DNA of 48,571 nt, taken from contig LNDZ01000009.1 of the NCBI GenBank assembly GCA_001464495.1, positions 1 to 48,571 on the forward strand, written 5' to 3'. A program made the translations under genes and the position numbers. The stretch's first letter is position 1. The number at the start of each line of letters is the position of its first letter. Positions 9,055 through 16,816 of this stretch are shown piece by piece. The notes beneath the pieces are model-generated. The model searched no databases and had not been told where the DNA came from. It saw nothing but the letters and a program-made list of their open reading frames with translations. The stretch is from Betaproteobacteria bacterium Ga0074130 (GTDB taxonomy: Bacteria > Pseudomonadota > Gammaproteobacteria > Burkholderiales > Rhodocyclaceae).

Positions 9055-9495
9055 TCAGTCGCGTTGCAGTTTTTGCATGCGCTCGCGACGCTCCTGCGCT
9101 TCAAGACACAGTGTGGCGGTGGGGCGCGCCAGTAGGCGTGGCAAGCCAATGGGCTCACCCGTTTCTTCACACCAGCCGTAGTCGCCGTCGGCGATGCGAG
9201 TCAGCGCGCTGGCAATCTTGGAAAGCAACTTGCGCTCACGATCGCGAACACGCAGCTCAAGCGCGTGTTCCTCCTCTTGCGTGGCGCGGTCGTTGGGGTC
9301 AGAGGCGAGGTCACTGTCCTCGCGCAGATGGGCGCCGGTTGCTGCCGCGTTCTCCAGCAACTCACGCTGCTGCGCGCGCAGTAAGGTGCGGAAGAAGTCG
9401 AGCTGCGCCGCATTCATGTAGTCGTCTGCAGGCATCGCCAGAATCTCAGCAGCGGTGCTCGGAACAGTCGTGGCGGCCTTCTTGGATTTGTTCAT
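9055..9495 (-). CDS. dksA2: DksA2-type zinc-independent RNA polymerase regulator
   Basis: A 146-residue DksA/TraR-family protein that would bind in the RNA polymerase secondary channel and act with ppGpp. The coiled-coil tip keeps DPNDRA (Asp66, Asp69, Ala71), needed for activity. The canonical C4 zinc finger is reduced to two cysteines: Cys109 with Thr112, and Cys130 with Ala133, the C-x2-T / C-x2-A pattern known for Pseudomonas DksA2, which works without zinc. I choose the ATG at 9495 because homology begins soon after it and because a start at 9588 would overlap zur. There is no clear ribosome site; a palindrome (9499-9513) lies directly before the start. Expected to replace DksA when zinc is scarce. 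Confidence 0.93.
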   Translation of the reverse strand: MNKSKKAATTVPSTAAEILAMPADDYMNAAQLDFFRTLLRAQQRELLENAAATGAHLREDSDLASDPNDRATQEEEHALELRVRDRERKLLSKIASALTRIADGDYGWCEETGEPIGLPRLLARPTATLCLEAQERRERMQKLQRD

Positions 9496-9498
9496 ATT

Positions 9499-9513
9499 TG
9501 CAATCAAGTTGCA
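9499..9513. promoter_or_regulatory. Candidate Zur operator before dksA2
   Basis: Imperfect palindrome TGCAA-TCAAG-TTGCA in the 37-base gap between zur and dksA2. On the plus strand its extended form ATTTGCAA-N5-TTGCAT is shared with the site before zur. It would cover the dksA2 translation start region. Zur control is inferred from the neighbouring genes; I cannot match the sequence to a published consensus from memory. Confidence 0.55.
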
Positions 9514-9532
9514 TTTAAGGGTAAAAAAACGA

Positions 9533-9931
9533 TCAGGTACAGCCCGGGCAGAGTCCACGAATGGTGAGCTCGGCTTGTTGGAATACATACCCCTCTGGCA
9601 GACCGACCACCATGGCCGGCTTGAGATCGCTGAGACAGCGCGTCATGCCGCACCGCTCGCAGCGAAAGTGCGGATGCGCATGCCCCGTATGGCTGCCTTG
9701 GGCGGAAAAGCGCCAGGTGCGGTCTTCGCCTGAGAGCCGGTGAGCCAGTGATTCTTCAACCAGAAAGTCTAAGGTGCGATAAAGCGTGACACGGTCTAGG
9801 CGTTCGCCTTTGTCGGCGAGGGCATCTTCAACCTCGTGGTGGCTGAGCGCACGGCCAGCAGCCAGTAACACGTCAAGCGTGGAGACGCGCGCAGGTGTAG
9901 CCCGCAGCCGGCGTTCTTTGAAGAGTTGCAT
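9533..9931 (-). CDS. zur: Fur-family transcriptional regulator, probable Zur
   Basis: A 132-residue Fur-family protein from the ATG at 9931; in-frame ATGs at 9940 and 9949 would add three or six residues. The start at 9931 has GGA four bases upstream and leaves the palindrome at 9942-9956 outside the gene. The N-terminal winged helix includes the recognition region DRVTLYRTLDFLVE. The C-terminal half has HAHPHFRC followed by two CxxC pairs (CERC and CPGC), which hold the structural zinc. Assignment as Zur, not Fur, rests on its place at the head of a zinc-starvation operon. In Zur systems zinc-loaded protein represses uptake and chaperone genes, so autoregulation is likely here. Confidence 0.88.
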   Translation of the reverse strand: MQLFKERRLRATPARVSTLDVLLAAGRALSHHEVEDALADKGERLDRVTLYRTLDFLVEESLAHRLSGEDRTWRFSAQGSHTGHAHPHFRCERCGMTRCLSDLKPAMVVGLPEGYVFQQAELTIRGLCPGCT

Positions 9932-9941
9932 AATGTCCATT

Positions 9942-9956
9942 TGCAACATTGTTGCA
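9942..9956. promoter_or_regulatory. Candidate Zur operator upstream of zur
   Basis: Inverted repeat TGCAAC-ATT-GTTGCA eleven bases upstream of the chosen zur start and about 125 bases before rlmI. The extended match ATTTGCAA-N5-TTGCAT equals that of the site at 9499-9513. A further half-site GTTGCATAA lies at 9925-9933 and is repeated at 9951-9959. It could serve the zur operon and, less certainly, the divergent rlmI-znuD genes. Confidence 0.6.
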
Positions 9957-10081
9957 TAAAAAGCTGGACGCCGGGAAGGGCCTCCCCTACAATTCGGCTT
10001 CATTTTGCGCATGCTGCCGTCTTTAGGCTGTTGCGCCTACGCGGGGGAAGGCCCCCATTCACGCTTGTTACTGGTACTGCC

Positions 10082-11284
10082 ATGTCCGCTCGTCTTCTAC
10101 TCAAGCCCGGCAAGGAACGCTCGTTGTTCCGCCGTCATCCCTGGTTGTTTGCCGGCTCCGTCGCTCAGCTCGACGGCCGTGCCCGTTCGGGTGACACCGT
10201 TGATGTGATGGATGGTGATCGCCTGATCGCTAAGGCCGCCTGGAGCCCTGAGTCGCAGATTCGCGCTCGCGTCTGGACATTCGATCCAAACGAAACCATC
10301 GACAACGCCTTTTTCAAGCGTCGCGTTGCCGCAGCCGTGGCCCGCCGTCAGGCACTGCCTGAGTTACGTAACCAGAGCGGCCTGCGCATCCTGCATGCCG
10401 AATCGGATGGTCTGCCCGGGGTGATCGCTGACCAGTATGGCGACATGGTGGTGATCCAGCTCACCAGTGCTGGTGCCGACAAGTGGCGCAGTGCCATTGT
10501 CGATGCCATCGTTAAGGCAACTGGCTGCGCCCGTGTCTATGAGCGTTCCGACTCGGAAGTGCGCAAGCTCGAAGGGCTGGAGCCGGTCACCGGCTGGGTG
10601 CATGGCGAAGCACCAGCGACTGACCCGATCATTGACGAGCATGGCGTCAAGATGGCCGTGAATTATGCGGGTGGACACAAGACCGGCTTCTATCTCGATC
10701 AGCGCGACAATCGCCGCATGACGCGCGAACTCGCCGCTGGCCGCCGTGTGCTCAACTGCTTCTGCTATAGCGGTGGCTTTTCGCTGCAAGCATTGGCCGG
10801 TGGTGCGAGCGAAGTGATTTCCATCGACAGTTCGGGGCCTGCGCTTGCAACCGCACAGCAAAACCTTGAACTCAATCCGCAGCTGCTCGACAAGAAAAAT
10901 GAATGGCGCGAAGACGATGTCTTCCAAGCCCTGCGCATCCTACACAAAGCCGGCGAGAAATTTGACCTGATTATTCTCGACCCGCCCAAGTTCGCACCGT
11001 CGGCTGCACATGCGGAACGTGCCTCGCGCGCATACAAGGACATCAATTTGCATGGCTTCAAGCTCCTCAACCCCGGTGGTTTGATGATGACGTACTCTTG
11101 CTCCGGCGGGATTGGTCTGGACCTGTTCCAGTCCATCGTGGCGGGTGCCGCGCGTGATGCCGGATTGGTCACGAATATGAGTGCGCGCATCGTGCAGCGC
11201 CTCCAGGGCGCCGCCGACCACCCAGTGGATTTGGCTTTCCCTGAAGGCGAATATCTCAAGGGCCTGCTGGTTCAAGTCGATTAA
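10082..11284 (+). CDS. rlmI: RlmI-like 23S rRNA m5C methyltransferase
   Basis: A 400-residue class I SAM-dependent methyltransferase; E. coli RlmI (396 residues) modifies C1962 of 23S rRNA. The N-terminal 75 residues form a PUA-like RNA-binding domain; the segment GHKTGFYLDQRDNR begins near residue 198; the SAM-binding motif is NCFCYSGGFSL; DPPK is at 300-303; and the catalytic Cys340 is in TYSCS. I choose the ATG at 10082 because the PUA homology begins there; the frame stays open to 9926 but upstream sequence is unlike the family. No strong ribosome site is visible. A TACAAT at 9988-9993 could be a -10 element. The next gene starts three bases after its stop. Confidence 0.92.
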   Translation: MSARLLLKPGKERSLFRRHPWLFAGSVAQLDGRARSGDTVDVMDGDRLIAKAAWSPESQIRARVWTFDPNETIDNAFFKRRVAAAVARRQALPELRNQSGLRILHAESDGLPGVIADQYGDMVVIQLTSAGADKWRSAIVDAIVKATGCARVYERSDSEVRKLEGLEPVTGWVHGEAPATDPIIDEHGVKMAVNYAGGHKTGFYLDQRDNRRMTRELAAGRRVLNCFCYSGGFSLQALAGGASEVISIDSSGPALATAQQNLELNPQLLDKKNEWREDDVFQALRILHKAGEKFDLIILDPPKFAPSAAHAERASRAYKDINLHGFKLLNPGGLMMTYSCSGGIGLDLFQSIVAGAARDAGLVTNMSARIVQRLQGAADHPVDLAFPEGEYLKGLLVQVD

Positions 11285-11287
11285 GCA

Positions 11288-11572
11288 ATGAGCAAACGCT
11301 TCACTCACCTGCTGTTGGCGTTTCTGCTGCTGTGCGCGCAAGCGCTGGCAGTGGCGCATGCCATCGAGCATACGGTGGATGAAGGGCATGGCACGCCTGC
11401 GCATGCATGTGAGTGTTGTCTGGCTGCCCATGGCTTGAGCAGCGGTGTACCGACCGCAATCTTTGCTTTGCCGATCTTGGCGGCGAAATGGCTGCCGACA
11501 GTATTTACCGATACCATCCTCGCACCGGTAGCTCTGCCGGAAGCCCGCCAGCAATCCCCGCCTTACGCCTGA
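11288..11572 (+). CDS. Small exported Cys/His-rich protein (DUF2946-like)
   Basis: A 94-residue protein with a signal peptide (hydrophobic core about residues 7-22, probable cleavage after AVAHA). The following segment holds His28, His34 and His39 and the cluster CECC (Cys41, Cys43, Cys44), then His48. A second hydrophobic stretch lies around residues 55-72. The layout recalls DUF2946-type small proteins that often precede TonB-dependent metal receptors; that assignment is tentative. It starts three bases after rlmI and is 84 bases ahead of the znuD-like gene, so the three are probably co-transcribed. A role in periplasmic metal binding is inferred. Confidence 0.7.
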   Translation: MSKRFTHLLLAFLLLCAQALAVAHAIEHTVDEGHGTPAHACECCLAAHGLSSGVPTAIFALPILAAKWLPTVFTDTILAPVALPEARQQSPPYA

Positions 11573-11656
11573 ACATCCCATCAGCCTTGTGCCGCCGCGC
11601 CTTGCCCCATGGCAACGCGCGGCTATGGATTTTTCATTGATGTTTCAGGAGCCAAC

Positions 11657-13750
11657 ATGTCTAACGCATTTCGTGCCGCATTCCCCTTGCGGCCATCCCG
11701 TATTGCCACGCTGGTAGCGCTGGCTTGTACGTGCAACGCCAACGTCTTCGCTCAAAGCAAAGATATTCATGCCACTGAATTAGCACCCGTTGTGGTGACC
11801 GGCAACCCACTCGGCAGCGGTCTATTCGATCTGGCGTCACCGGTATCCGTCATGACGCAGAAGGAAATCTCAAACCGCAGCGCCAGTACGCTGGGCGATC
11901 TGCTCACCGGTATTCCCGGCGTGAGCGCCACCAACTTTGGCCCGAATGCGTCGCGCCCGGTGATTCGCGGGTTGGATGCGGATCGCATTCGTATCATGCA
12001 AAACGGTGTAGGGATCAGTGATGTATCTGCACTCAGCCCGGACCATGCGGTGCCAATTGATCCGTTCATCATTGATCAGGTGGAAGTAGTGCGTGGCCCC
12101 GCAGCCTTGCTTTATGGCGGCAGTGCAGTAGGTGGCGTGGTGAATGCCATTGATAACCGCATTCCACAGGAGGCCATCACCGGCGCGACTGGGCGCGCAG
12201 AAGTGCGTAGTGGCGGTGCAGAGCGTCAAAGCAGTGGTGCGGCTGTTTTGGAGGTGGGGAATGGCATGTTGTCACTCCATGCGGACGCCTATCAGCGCAG
12301 CAGCGAAAATCTGAAGGTGCCTGGGTTTACACGCTCCTCCCGTCTGCGTCAGCAGTCGCCGCAGGCCAATGAGCCGCAAGGCGAGTTACGCAACAGCAGC
12401 GCCAAGAGCGATGGCGGGGCACTAGGGGCATCTCTGGCATTCCAGAACGGCTACCTGGGTCTGTCCTATGCAACGCACAACGCGGATTACGGCACGGTGG
12501 CCGAAGAAAATGTTCGCATCCGCATGAAGTCGGATCGCTTGGACCTCGCCGGTGAAGTCCGCGATCTCGATGGCTTCTTCAAGAAGGTGAAGGTGCGCTT
12601 TGCCAAGACTGATTATGAGCATCGCGAAATTGATGCCGGGCAGATTGCATCAACGTTTTTGAACAACGGCGAAGAAGGCATGATTGAGGCTACGCATGCA
12701 AAGATCGGCCCCTTAAGCGGGGTCGTCGGTCTGCAATTCAATCGCAATAGCGTCAAAGTCATTGGTGATGAAGCTTTGTTGCCAGATATTCGTACCCGTA
12801 GCCAAGCTGCATACATTTATGAAGAGCTGCCGCTGAATCGCCTCAAGCTGAGCTTTGGTGGCCGTGTGGAAAGTACGGATGTCCAGTCCGCCGGTGGTGG
12901 CCCGGATGATCCAAATTTGGCGCCGGGAACCCCGCGTTTTGGGCCGGCACAATCGCGCACTTTCAATCCGCGTAGCGGTGCAGTGGGTGCGGTGTATACG
13001 CTCACTGACCGCTGGTCTGTTGCCAGTAATGTGTCACATACCGAGCGCGCACCGACCTACAACGAGCTCTTTGCGAATGGCCCTCATCCTGCAACCGGTC
13101 AATATGAGGTCGGCAATAGTGCGCTGAAAGTGGAGCGATCAAATGGGATAGATCTTCAGCTGCGCTGGCGCAATGGGCCGCACAGTATGAGCGTGTCGGC
13201 CTATCAGACGCGCTTCAAGAACTTCGTCAACTTGTTCTCAACTGGAAATAATCGAGATGAGGACGGCACGATCAACGCCGCAGGTGAGTTAGCCGAAGCA
13301 GAAATTCGTGCCGTACCTGCACGCTTTAACGGGCTGGAAGCCGAAGGCAAGTTCCACGTGTACGAAGGAACGGGCGATCTCGACTTACGCTTGCGTGCCG
13401 ACGTTGTGCGCGCCACCAACACGCAGACCGGCGTAGCCTTGCCGCGTATTTCGCCCTACCATTTAGGCGCTGGCCTTGATTATCGCCTCGGTAATCTTGG
13501 GGCTCGTCTCGATGCTGTTTATGGCGGCAAGCAAAACCGGGTTGCAGCCAACGAGTTGGCGACGGATGACTACCTGCAGTTGAATGCGCAGGTGTCCTAT
13601 CGTCTGCGTACCTCGATGCCCAATGCCGAGCTTTTCGTAAAGGGGAACAACCTGCTCAACGAAGAGATTCGTCTGCATACATCGGTACTGAAGGATCGTG
13701 CCCCGATGGGGCGTCGCAGCATCATGTTGGGCTTCCGCGGCAACTTCTGA
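11657..13750 (+). CDS. znuD: TonB-dependent outer-membrane receptor, ZnuD-like
   Basis: A 697-residue outer-membrane receptor. The signal peptide ends near NVFA-QS, the TonB-box region reads APVVVTG, the plug domain runs to about residue 155 (LLTGIPGVSATNF, RPVIRGLDADRIRIMQNG, VEVVRGPAALLYGG) and a 22-strand barrel ends in Phe, as usual. The plug phrase GGSAVGGVVNAIDNRIP and overall length fit the ZnuD group, which imports zinc in Neisseria. AGGAG six bases before the ATG at 11657 fixes the start. Position beside zur and the COG0523 genes supports zinc as substrate. A hairpin follows the gene. Confidence 0.9.
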   Translation: MSNAFRAAFPLRPSRIATLVALACTCNANVFAQSKDIHATELAPVVVTGNPLGSGLFDLASPVSVMTQKEISNRSASTLGDLLTGIPGVSATNFGPNASRPVIRGLDADRIRIMQNGVGISDVSALSPDHAVPIDPFIIDQVEVVRGPAALLYGGSAVGGVVNAIDNRIPQEAITGATGRAEVRSGGAERQSSGAAVLEVGNGMLSLHADAYQRSSENLKVPGFTRSSRLRQQSPQANEPQGELRNSSAKSDGGALGASLAFQNGYLGLSYATHNADYGTVAEENVRIRMKSDRLDLAGEVRDLDGFFKKVKVRFAKTDYEHREIDAGQIASTFLNNGEEGMIEATHAKIGPLSGVVGLQFNRNSVKVIGDEALLPDIRTRSQAAYIYEELPLNRLKLSFGGRVESTDVQSAGGGPDDPNLAPGTPRFGPAQSRTFNPRSGAVGAVYTLTDRWSVASNVSHTERAPTYNELFANGPHPATGQYEVGNSALKVERSNGIDLQLRWRNGPHSMSVSAYQTRFKNFVNLFSTGNNRDEDGTINAAGELAEAEIRAVPARFNGLEAEGKFHVYEGTGDLDLRLRADVVRATNTQTGVALPRISPYHLGAGLDYRLGNLGARLDAVYGGKQNRVAANELATDDYLQLNAQVSYRLRTSMPNAELFVKGNNLLNEEIRLHTSVLKDRAPMGRRSIMLGFRGNF

Positions 13751-13766
13751 TTATTGATAAGTCGCT

Positions 13767-13805
13767 CACCTGTTGTCCGTTTCTCTTGATGGCGGACAAC
13801 AGGTG
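13767..13805. terminator. Hairpin after znuD
   Basis: Perfect 13-base inverted repeat CACCTGTTGTCCG / CGGACAACAGGTG with a 13-base loop, 17 bases after the znuD stop. It is placed like a terminator but has no clear run of T, so it could be an mRNA-stabilising stem or a factor-dependent end. Confidence 0.55.
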
Positions 13806-13892
13806 TTAAGACAGGATACAAATTCAATTTGCGGAAATTGCTAGCAATGTGCTAAAAATGGCGTCCTAATTTCGAATGGTTGCTCAGTCATC

Positions 13893-15299
13893 GTGGCTTC
13901 TCCACCCTCTGGTTCATCACGCAAGCCTGCTCCTGCTAAGGAGAGCACGGCTATTGATGCTGCCGCTGATGACGATGATGACCCGTTCAGCCTAGACTTC
14001 ACCAAGCTGACCGCTGAACCTGAGCCTGAACCCATTGCCCCAGCTGCCCTTGTATCTACACCTGCACCTGTGCCGGAGGCTGTTCCAGCAGCAGTAGCGC
14101 CTACACCCAGTACCGAGAAATCGCCTGTAGCGCCAAGTGCGTTTGCATCTTTCAAAGCCCCGCTGGAGTTGCTTGATCCTGAAGCGCCTGCACCTACTGT
14201 GACGCCTGTGCCGGCAAAGCCAGCCACGCCCGAGCAGCCTGCTGCGGCCAAAGCACCTCCAGCCTCACCCGCCAAAGCGGCAGCCCCGGCACCTGCCCCA
14301 ACACCCGTTGCTAAGCCTACTCCCCCCGCCGGCTTGGCCGTACTGCAAGCGGTAGCCCGTCAGCATGCGGCTGGTAAGACCACTGAGGCCAGCAATGCCC
14401 TTGAAGCAGCTTTGCGTGCTGGTACCTTAGGTGCAGTAACAGAACAAGGCTGGGGTATGTTGTTTGACCTGTTGCAGATACTCAATCGCCGTCAGGCGTT
14501 CGAGAATCTTGCCGATGCCTATGCCAAGCGCTTCGAGCGTTCTGCGCCGGCATGGCTGGATGCCTCGGGCACGCCGGATAGCAGCCTCGATACGGGGGGG
14601 GCCGCCTATGTGGCCTTGTCCGGTATTCTCAGTGCCGCCAGTGCCAGCGCGCTCAGCAAACTTGTCGAGATTGCCGAAAGCAGCCCGACAGTCCGCTTGG
14701 GTTTGCTCAAGGTAACGGATGCCGATAACGATGGCTGTCGTCTGCTGCTGGATGCGCTGCGTCAGATCAAGAAGCGCGGTCGTGAATGCTTGCTGACCGG
14801 GGCGGATGAGTTTTCTGTCATTTTGGCCAGCAAGGTTGAGATGATGAAGCGCGAACGCGAGGAAACCTGGCTGCTCTTGCTAGAGTTGTATCAGCGTATT
14901 GGCGATCAAGGTGCATTTGAAGATACCGCTGTCGGTTACGCCGTTACCTTCGAGGTTTCCCCCCCGTCTTGGGAAAACCCGGCGGTGGCCAAGACGACAG
15001 CAAGTAAATCGGCGCCCAAGAGCAAGGATCCCTTTGTGCTGGAGGGTGAGTTGCTCGCCGGCATGAGCACCATCAATACATTGGCCGCAGCGGCAGCTGG
15101 GCGTGATGCAATCACGATCGAGACTGATCATCTGCATCGTGTTGATGAGGTCAGTGTGAAAATACTCCTCGATGCGCTTACAGCGTTGCATGCCCAAGGC
15201 CTGCATATCCGCATTCGCGGCGCAAATCTGCTCATTGCCACACTACTTACCGCCAGCGGGCTTGATAAAATTGCCACGGTAGAAACGCGCCGTCACTGA
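13893..15299 (+). CDS. Pro/Ala-rich protein with STAS-like domains
   Basis: A 468-residue cytoplasmic protein. Residues 1-145 are low complexity, rich in Pro, Ala and acidic residues, and contain DDDDDPFSLDF, probably a disordered linker with a short interaction motif. The C-terminal 75 residues look like a STAS/anti-anti-sigma fold (VDEVSVKILLDALTALHAQGLHIRIRG, ending ATLLTASGLDKI). A related repeat may lie around residues 240-310 (GRECLLTGADEFSVIL), so two STAS-like units are possible. The start is GTG without a clear ribosome site, and no ATG is available near it. The gene stands alone between znuD and the AEC transporter. Function unknown; domain calls are by eye. Confidence 0.7.
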   Translation: MASPPSGSSRKPAPAKESTAIDAAADDDDDPFSLDFTKLTAEPEPEPIAPAALVSTPAPVPEAVPAAVAPTPSTEKSPVAPSAFASFKAPLELLDPEAPAPTVTPVPAKPATPEQPAAAKAPPASPAKAAAPAPAPTPVAKPTPPAGLAVLQAVARQHAAGKTTEASNALEAALRAGTLGAVTEQGWGMLFDLLQILNRRQAFENLADAYAKRFERSAPAWLDASGTPDSSLDTGGAAYVALSGILSAASASALSKLVEIAESSPTVRLGLLKVTDADNDGCRLLLDALRQIKKRGRECLLTGADEFSVILASKVEMMKREREETWLLLLELYQRIGDQGAFEDTAVGYAVTFEVSPPSWENPAVAKTTASKSAPKSKDPFVLEGELLAGMSTINTLAAAAAGRDAITIETDHLHRVDEVSVKILLDALTALHAQGLHIRIRGANLLIATLLTASGLDKIATVETRRH

Positions 15300-15367
15300 G
15301 GCCTAACGTTTGGCGTTGAGACAACCCGTATCTCTCGAGCCCTGAGGGCCCTCACCGAGCCATCCCC

Positions 15368-16252
15368 TTGCTGCTACGTATCCTTTCTGTTGTCTTTCCC
15401 GTCTTTGCAATTGTCGGTATCGGCTGGTGCTACGGACGCCTGAAAAAGCCGGACATGAGTACGGCCAACGTCCTCAACATGGACGTTTTTACGCCGCTCC
15501 TGATTTTTTCGACGCTGGCAGTCCAGCATGTGGCGCTAGATAACTACGGTCCCATCGCGCTGGCCGGTGGTGTGGTGATTCTGGGTACCGGCCTGCTCGG
15601 TTGGCCTCTGGCACGTGCTTTCAAGCAGCAGGAAAAAACCTTGTTGCCGGCGATCATGTTCAAGAACTCCGGCAACATGGGGCTGCCATTGATGCTGCTT
15701 GCCTTTGGTGAGGCAGCCATGCCGGCAGCAATTGCGCTGTTCCTGATCGAAAACTTCCTGCATTTCTCATTTGGCGCGTGGTTACTGGATCGTCGTGTCA
15801 AGCTGACGACCTTATGGCGCGTTCCGGTGCTGTTTGCCGGCATCGCCGGTTTTGCCGTCGGCCACAGTGGCATCACGATTTGGCCGCCGCTCGGCGTGGC
15901 GATCCGCATGCTTGGCGACATCTGTATTCCACTGATGCTGTTCGGGCTGGGCGTGCGCCTGACGGCGGCGAACTGGCAATCGCTGCGCGCTGGCCTGCTC
16001 GGCGCTGTGGCCAGTCCGCTTCTGGGCATGTTGGTGGCCGTCGTGTGCGCACCGTTGTTCGGGCTGGATCAACAGCAGAGTGCAATGTTGCTGGTGTTTG
16101 GCGCGCTGCCGCCGGCGGTGCTCAATTACATTTTTGCCGAACGCTATCAGCAGGAGCCTGATAAGGTGGCCGCGATTGTGCTTGCAGGCAATGCCGCGTC
16201 GATTATCATTGTGCCTATTGCGCTAGCCTTAGCGTTGGCACCTACGCCTTAA
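15368..16252 (+). CDS. AEC-family (auxin efflux carrier-like) transporter
   Basis: A 294-residue inner-membrane protein with about ten hydrophobic segments, of the AEC family that includes malonate carriers and other organic-anion transporters. Typical features are the N-terminal VFPVFAIVGIGW segment, MFKNSGNMGLPLMLLAFG in the middle, and GALPPAVLNYIFAERY in the C-terminal half, the region of the crossed helices. Start is TTG at 15368; no ATG or GTG fits better. It precedes the PCu(A)C gene by 21 bases and may share its transcript. Substrate unknown. Confidence 0.85.
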   Translation: MLLRILSVVFPVFAIVGIGWCYGRLKKPDMSTANVLNMDVFTPLLIFSTLAVQHVALDNYGPIALAGGVVILGTGLLGWPLARAFKQQEKTLLPAIMFKNSGNMGLPLMLLAFGEAAMPAAIALFLIENFLHFSFGAWLLDRRVKLTTLWRVPVLFAGIAGFAVGHSGITIWPPLGVAIRMLGDICIPLMLFGLGVRLTAANWQSLRAGLLGAVASPLLGMLVAVVCAPLFGLDQQQSAMLLVFGALPPAVLNYIFAERYQQEPDKVAAIVLAGNAASIIIVPIALALALAPTP

Positions 16253-16273
16253 CTCACTCAGCAAGGAAAACCT

Positions 16274-16753
16274 ATGTCACGTCGTGTCGCACTGCTTGCC
16301 TTTGTTTCCCTGTTCGTTACCGCGGCCCATGCGGCCGATGTTGAAGTGCAGTCCCCCTGGGTGCGTGGCACCGTGGAAGGGCAGAAAGCCAGTGGCGCCT
16401 TCATGACGCTGACAAGCGCCAAGGGCGCAACATTGGTCGGCGCTTCCGTCAGCAAAAAAATTGCCGGCGTCACCGAAGTGCATGAGATGAAGATGGACGG
16501 TGATCGCATGCTCATGCGTGCGATTCCACGTCTTGAATTACCTGCAGGAAAGCCGGTTGCGCTGGCGCGTGGTGGTTATCACATCATGCTGATGGACTTG
16601 AAGCAGCCGCTTAAGCCGGGTAGCAGCATCGACATCGAGCTCAAGATTGAGAATGCTGCCAAGAAGATTGAGACCGTTAAGGTTAAGGCCGCAGTGCGTG
16701 ATTTGACCGATAACGGCGGCAGTCGCCATGAACATCATGGCCATCATCACTGA
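16274..16753 (+). CDS. PCu(A)C periplasmic copper chaperone
   Basis: A 159-residue exported protein with a signal peptide cleaved after AAHA (residue 20). The copper-binding pattern H-X10-M-X21-H-X-M is met exactly by His70, Met81, His103 and Met105. PCu(A)C proteins carry Cu(I) in the periplasm, often for the CuA site of cytochrome c oxidase. The C-terminus adds a His-rich tail (last eight residues HEHHGHHH), a possible extra Cu(II) site. AAGGAAAA lies before the ATG. It ends just before a bidirectional terminator facing lysA. No sco or oxidase gene is near, so its target is not shown here. Confidence 0.9.
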   Translation: MSRRVALLAFVSLFVTAAHAADVEVQSPWVRGTVEGQKASGAFMTLTSAKGATLVGASVSKKIAGVTEVHEMKMDGDRMLMRAIPRLELPAGKPVALARGGYHIMLMDLKQPLKPGSSIDIELKIENAAKKIETVKVKAAVRDLTDNGGSRHEHHGHHH

Positions 16754-16771
16754 GGGATGATTTGTACAAAT

Positions 16772-16801
16772 AAAAAAGGCCTGCAGTGGCAGGCCTTTTT
16801 T
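16772..16801. terminator. Bidirectional rho-independent terminator
   Basis: Stem AAGGCCTGC / GCAGGCCTT with loop AGTG, flanked by A and T runs that serve both strands, between the stop of the copper chaperone gene and the stop of lysA. Confidence 0.92.
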
Positions 16802-16816
16802 ATTTCCTGTGGGGCA

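Noticed and set aside
10364..10927. Antisense frame within rlmI
   Set aside because: No family resemblance; a shadow of the GC-rich rlmI codons.
14593..14602. G8 run in the STAS-like gene as an error
   Set aside because: The frame stays open with consistent composition before and after it.
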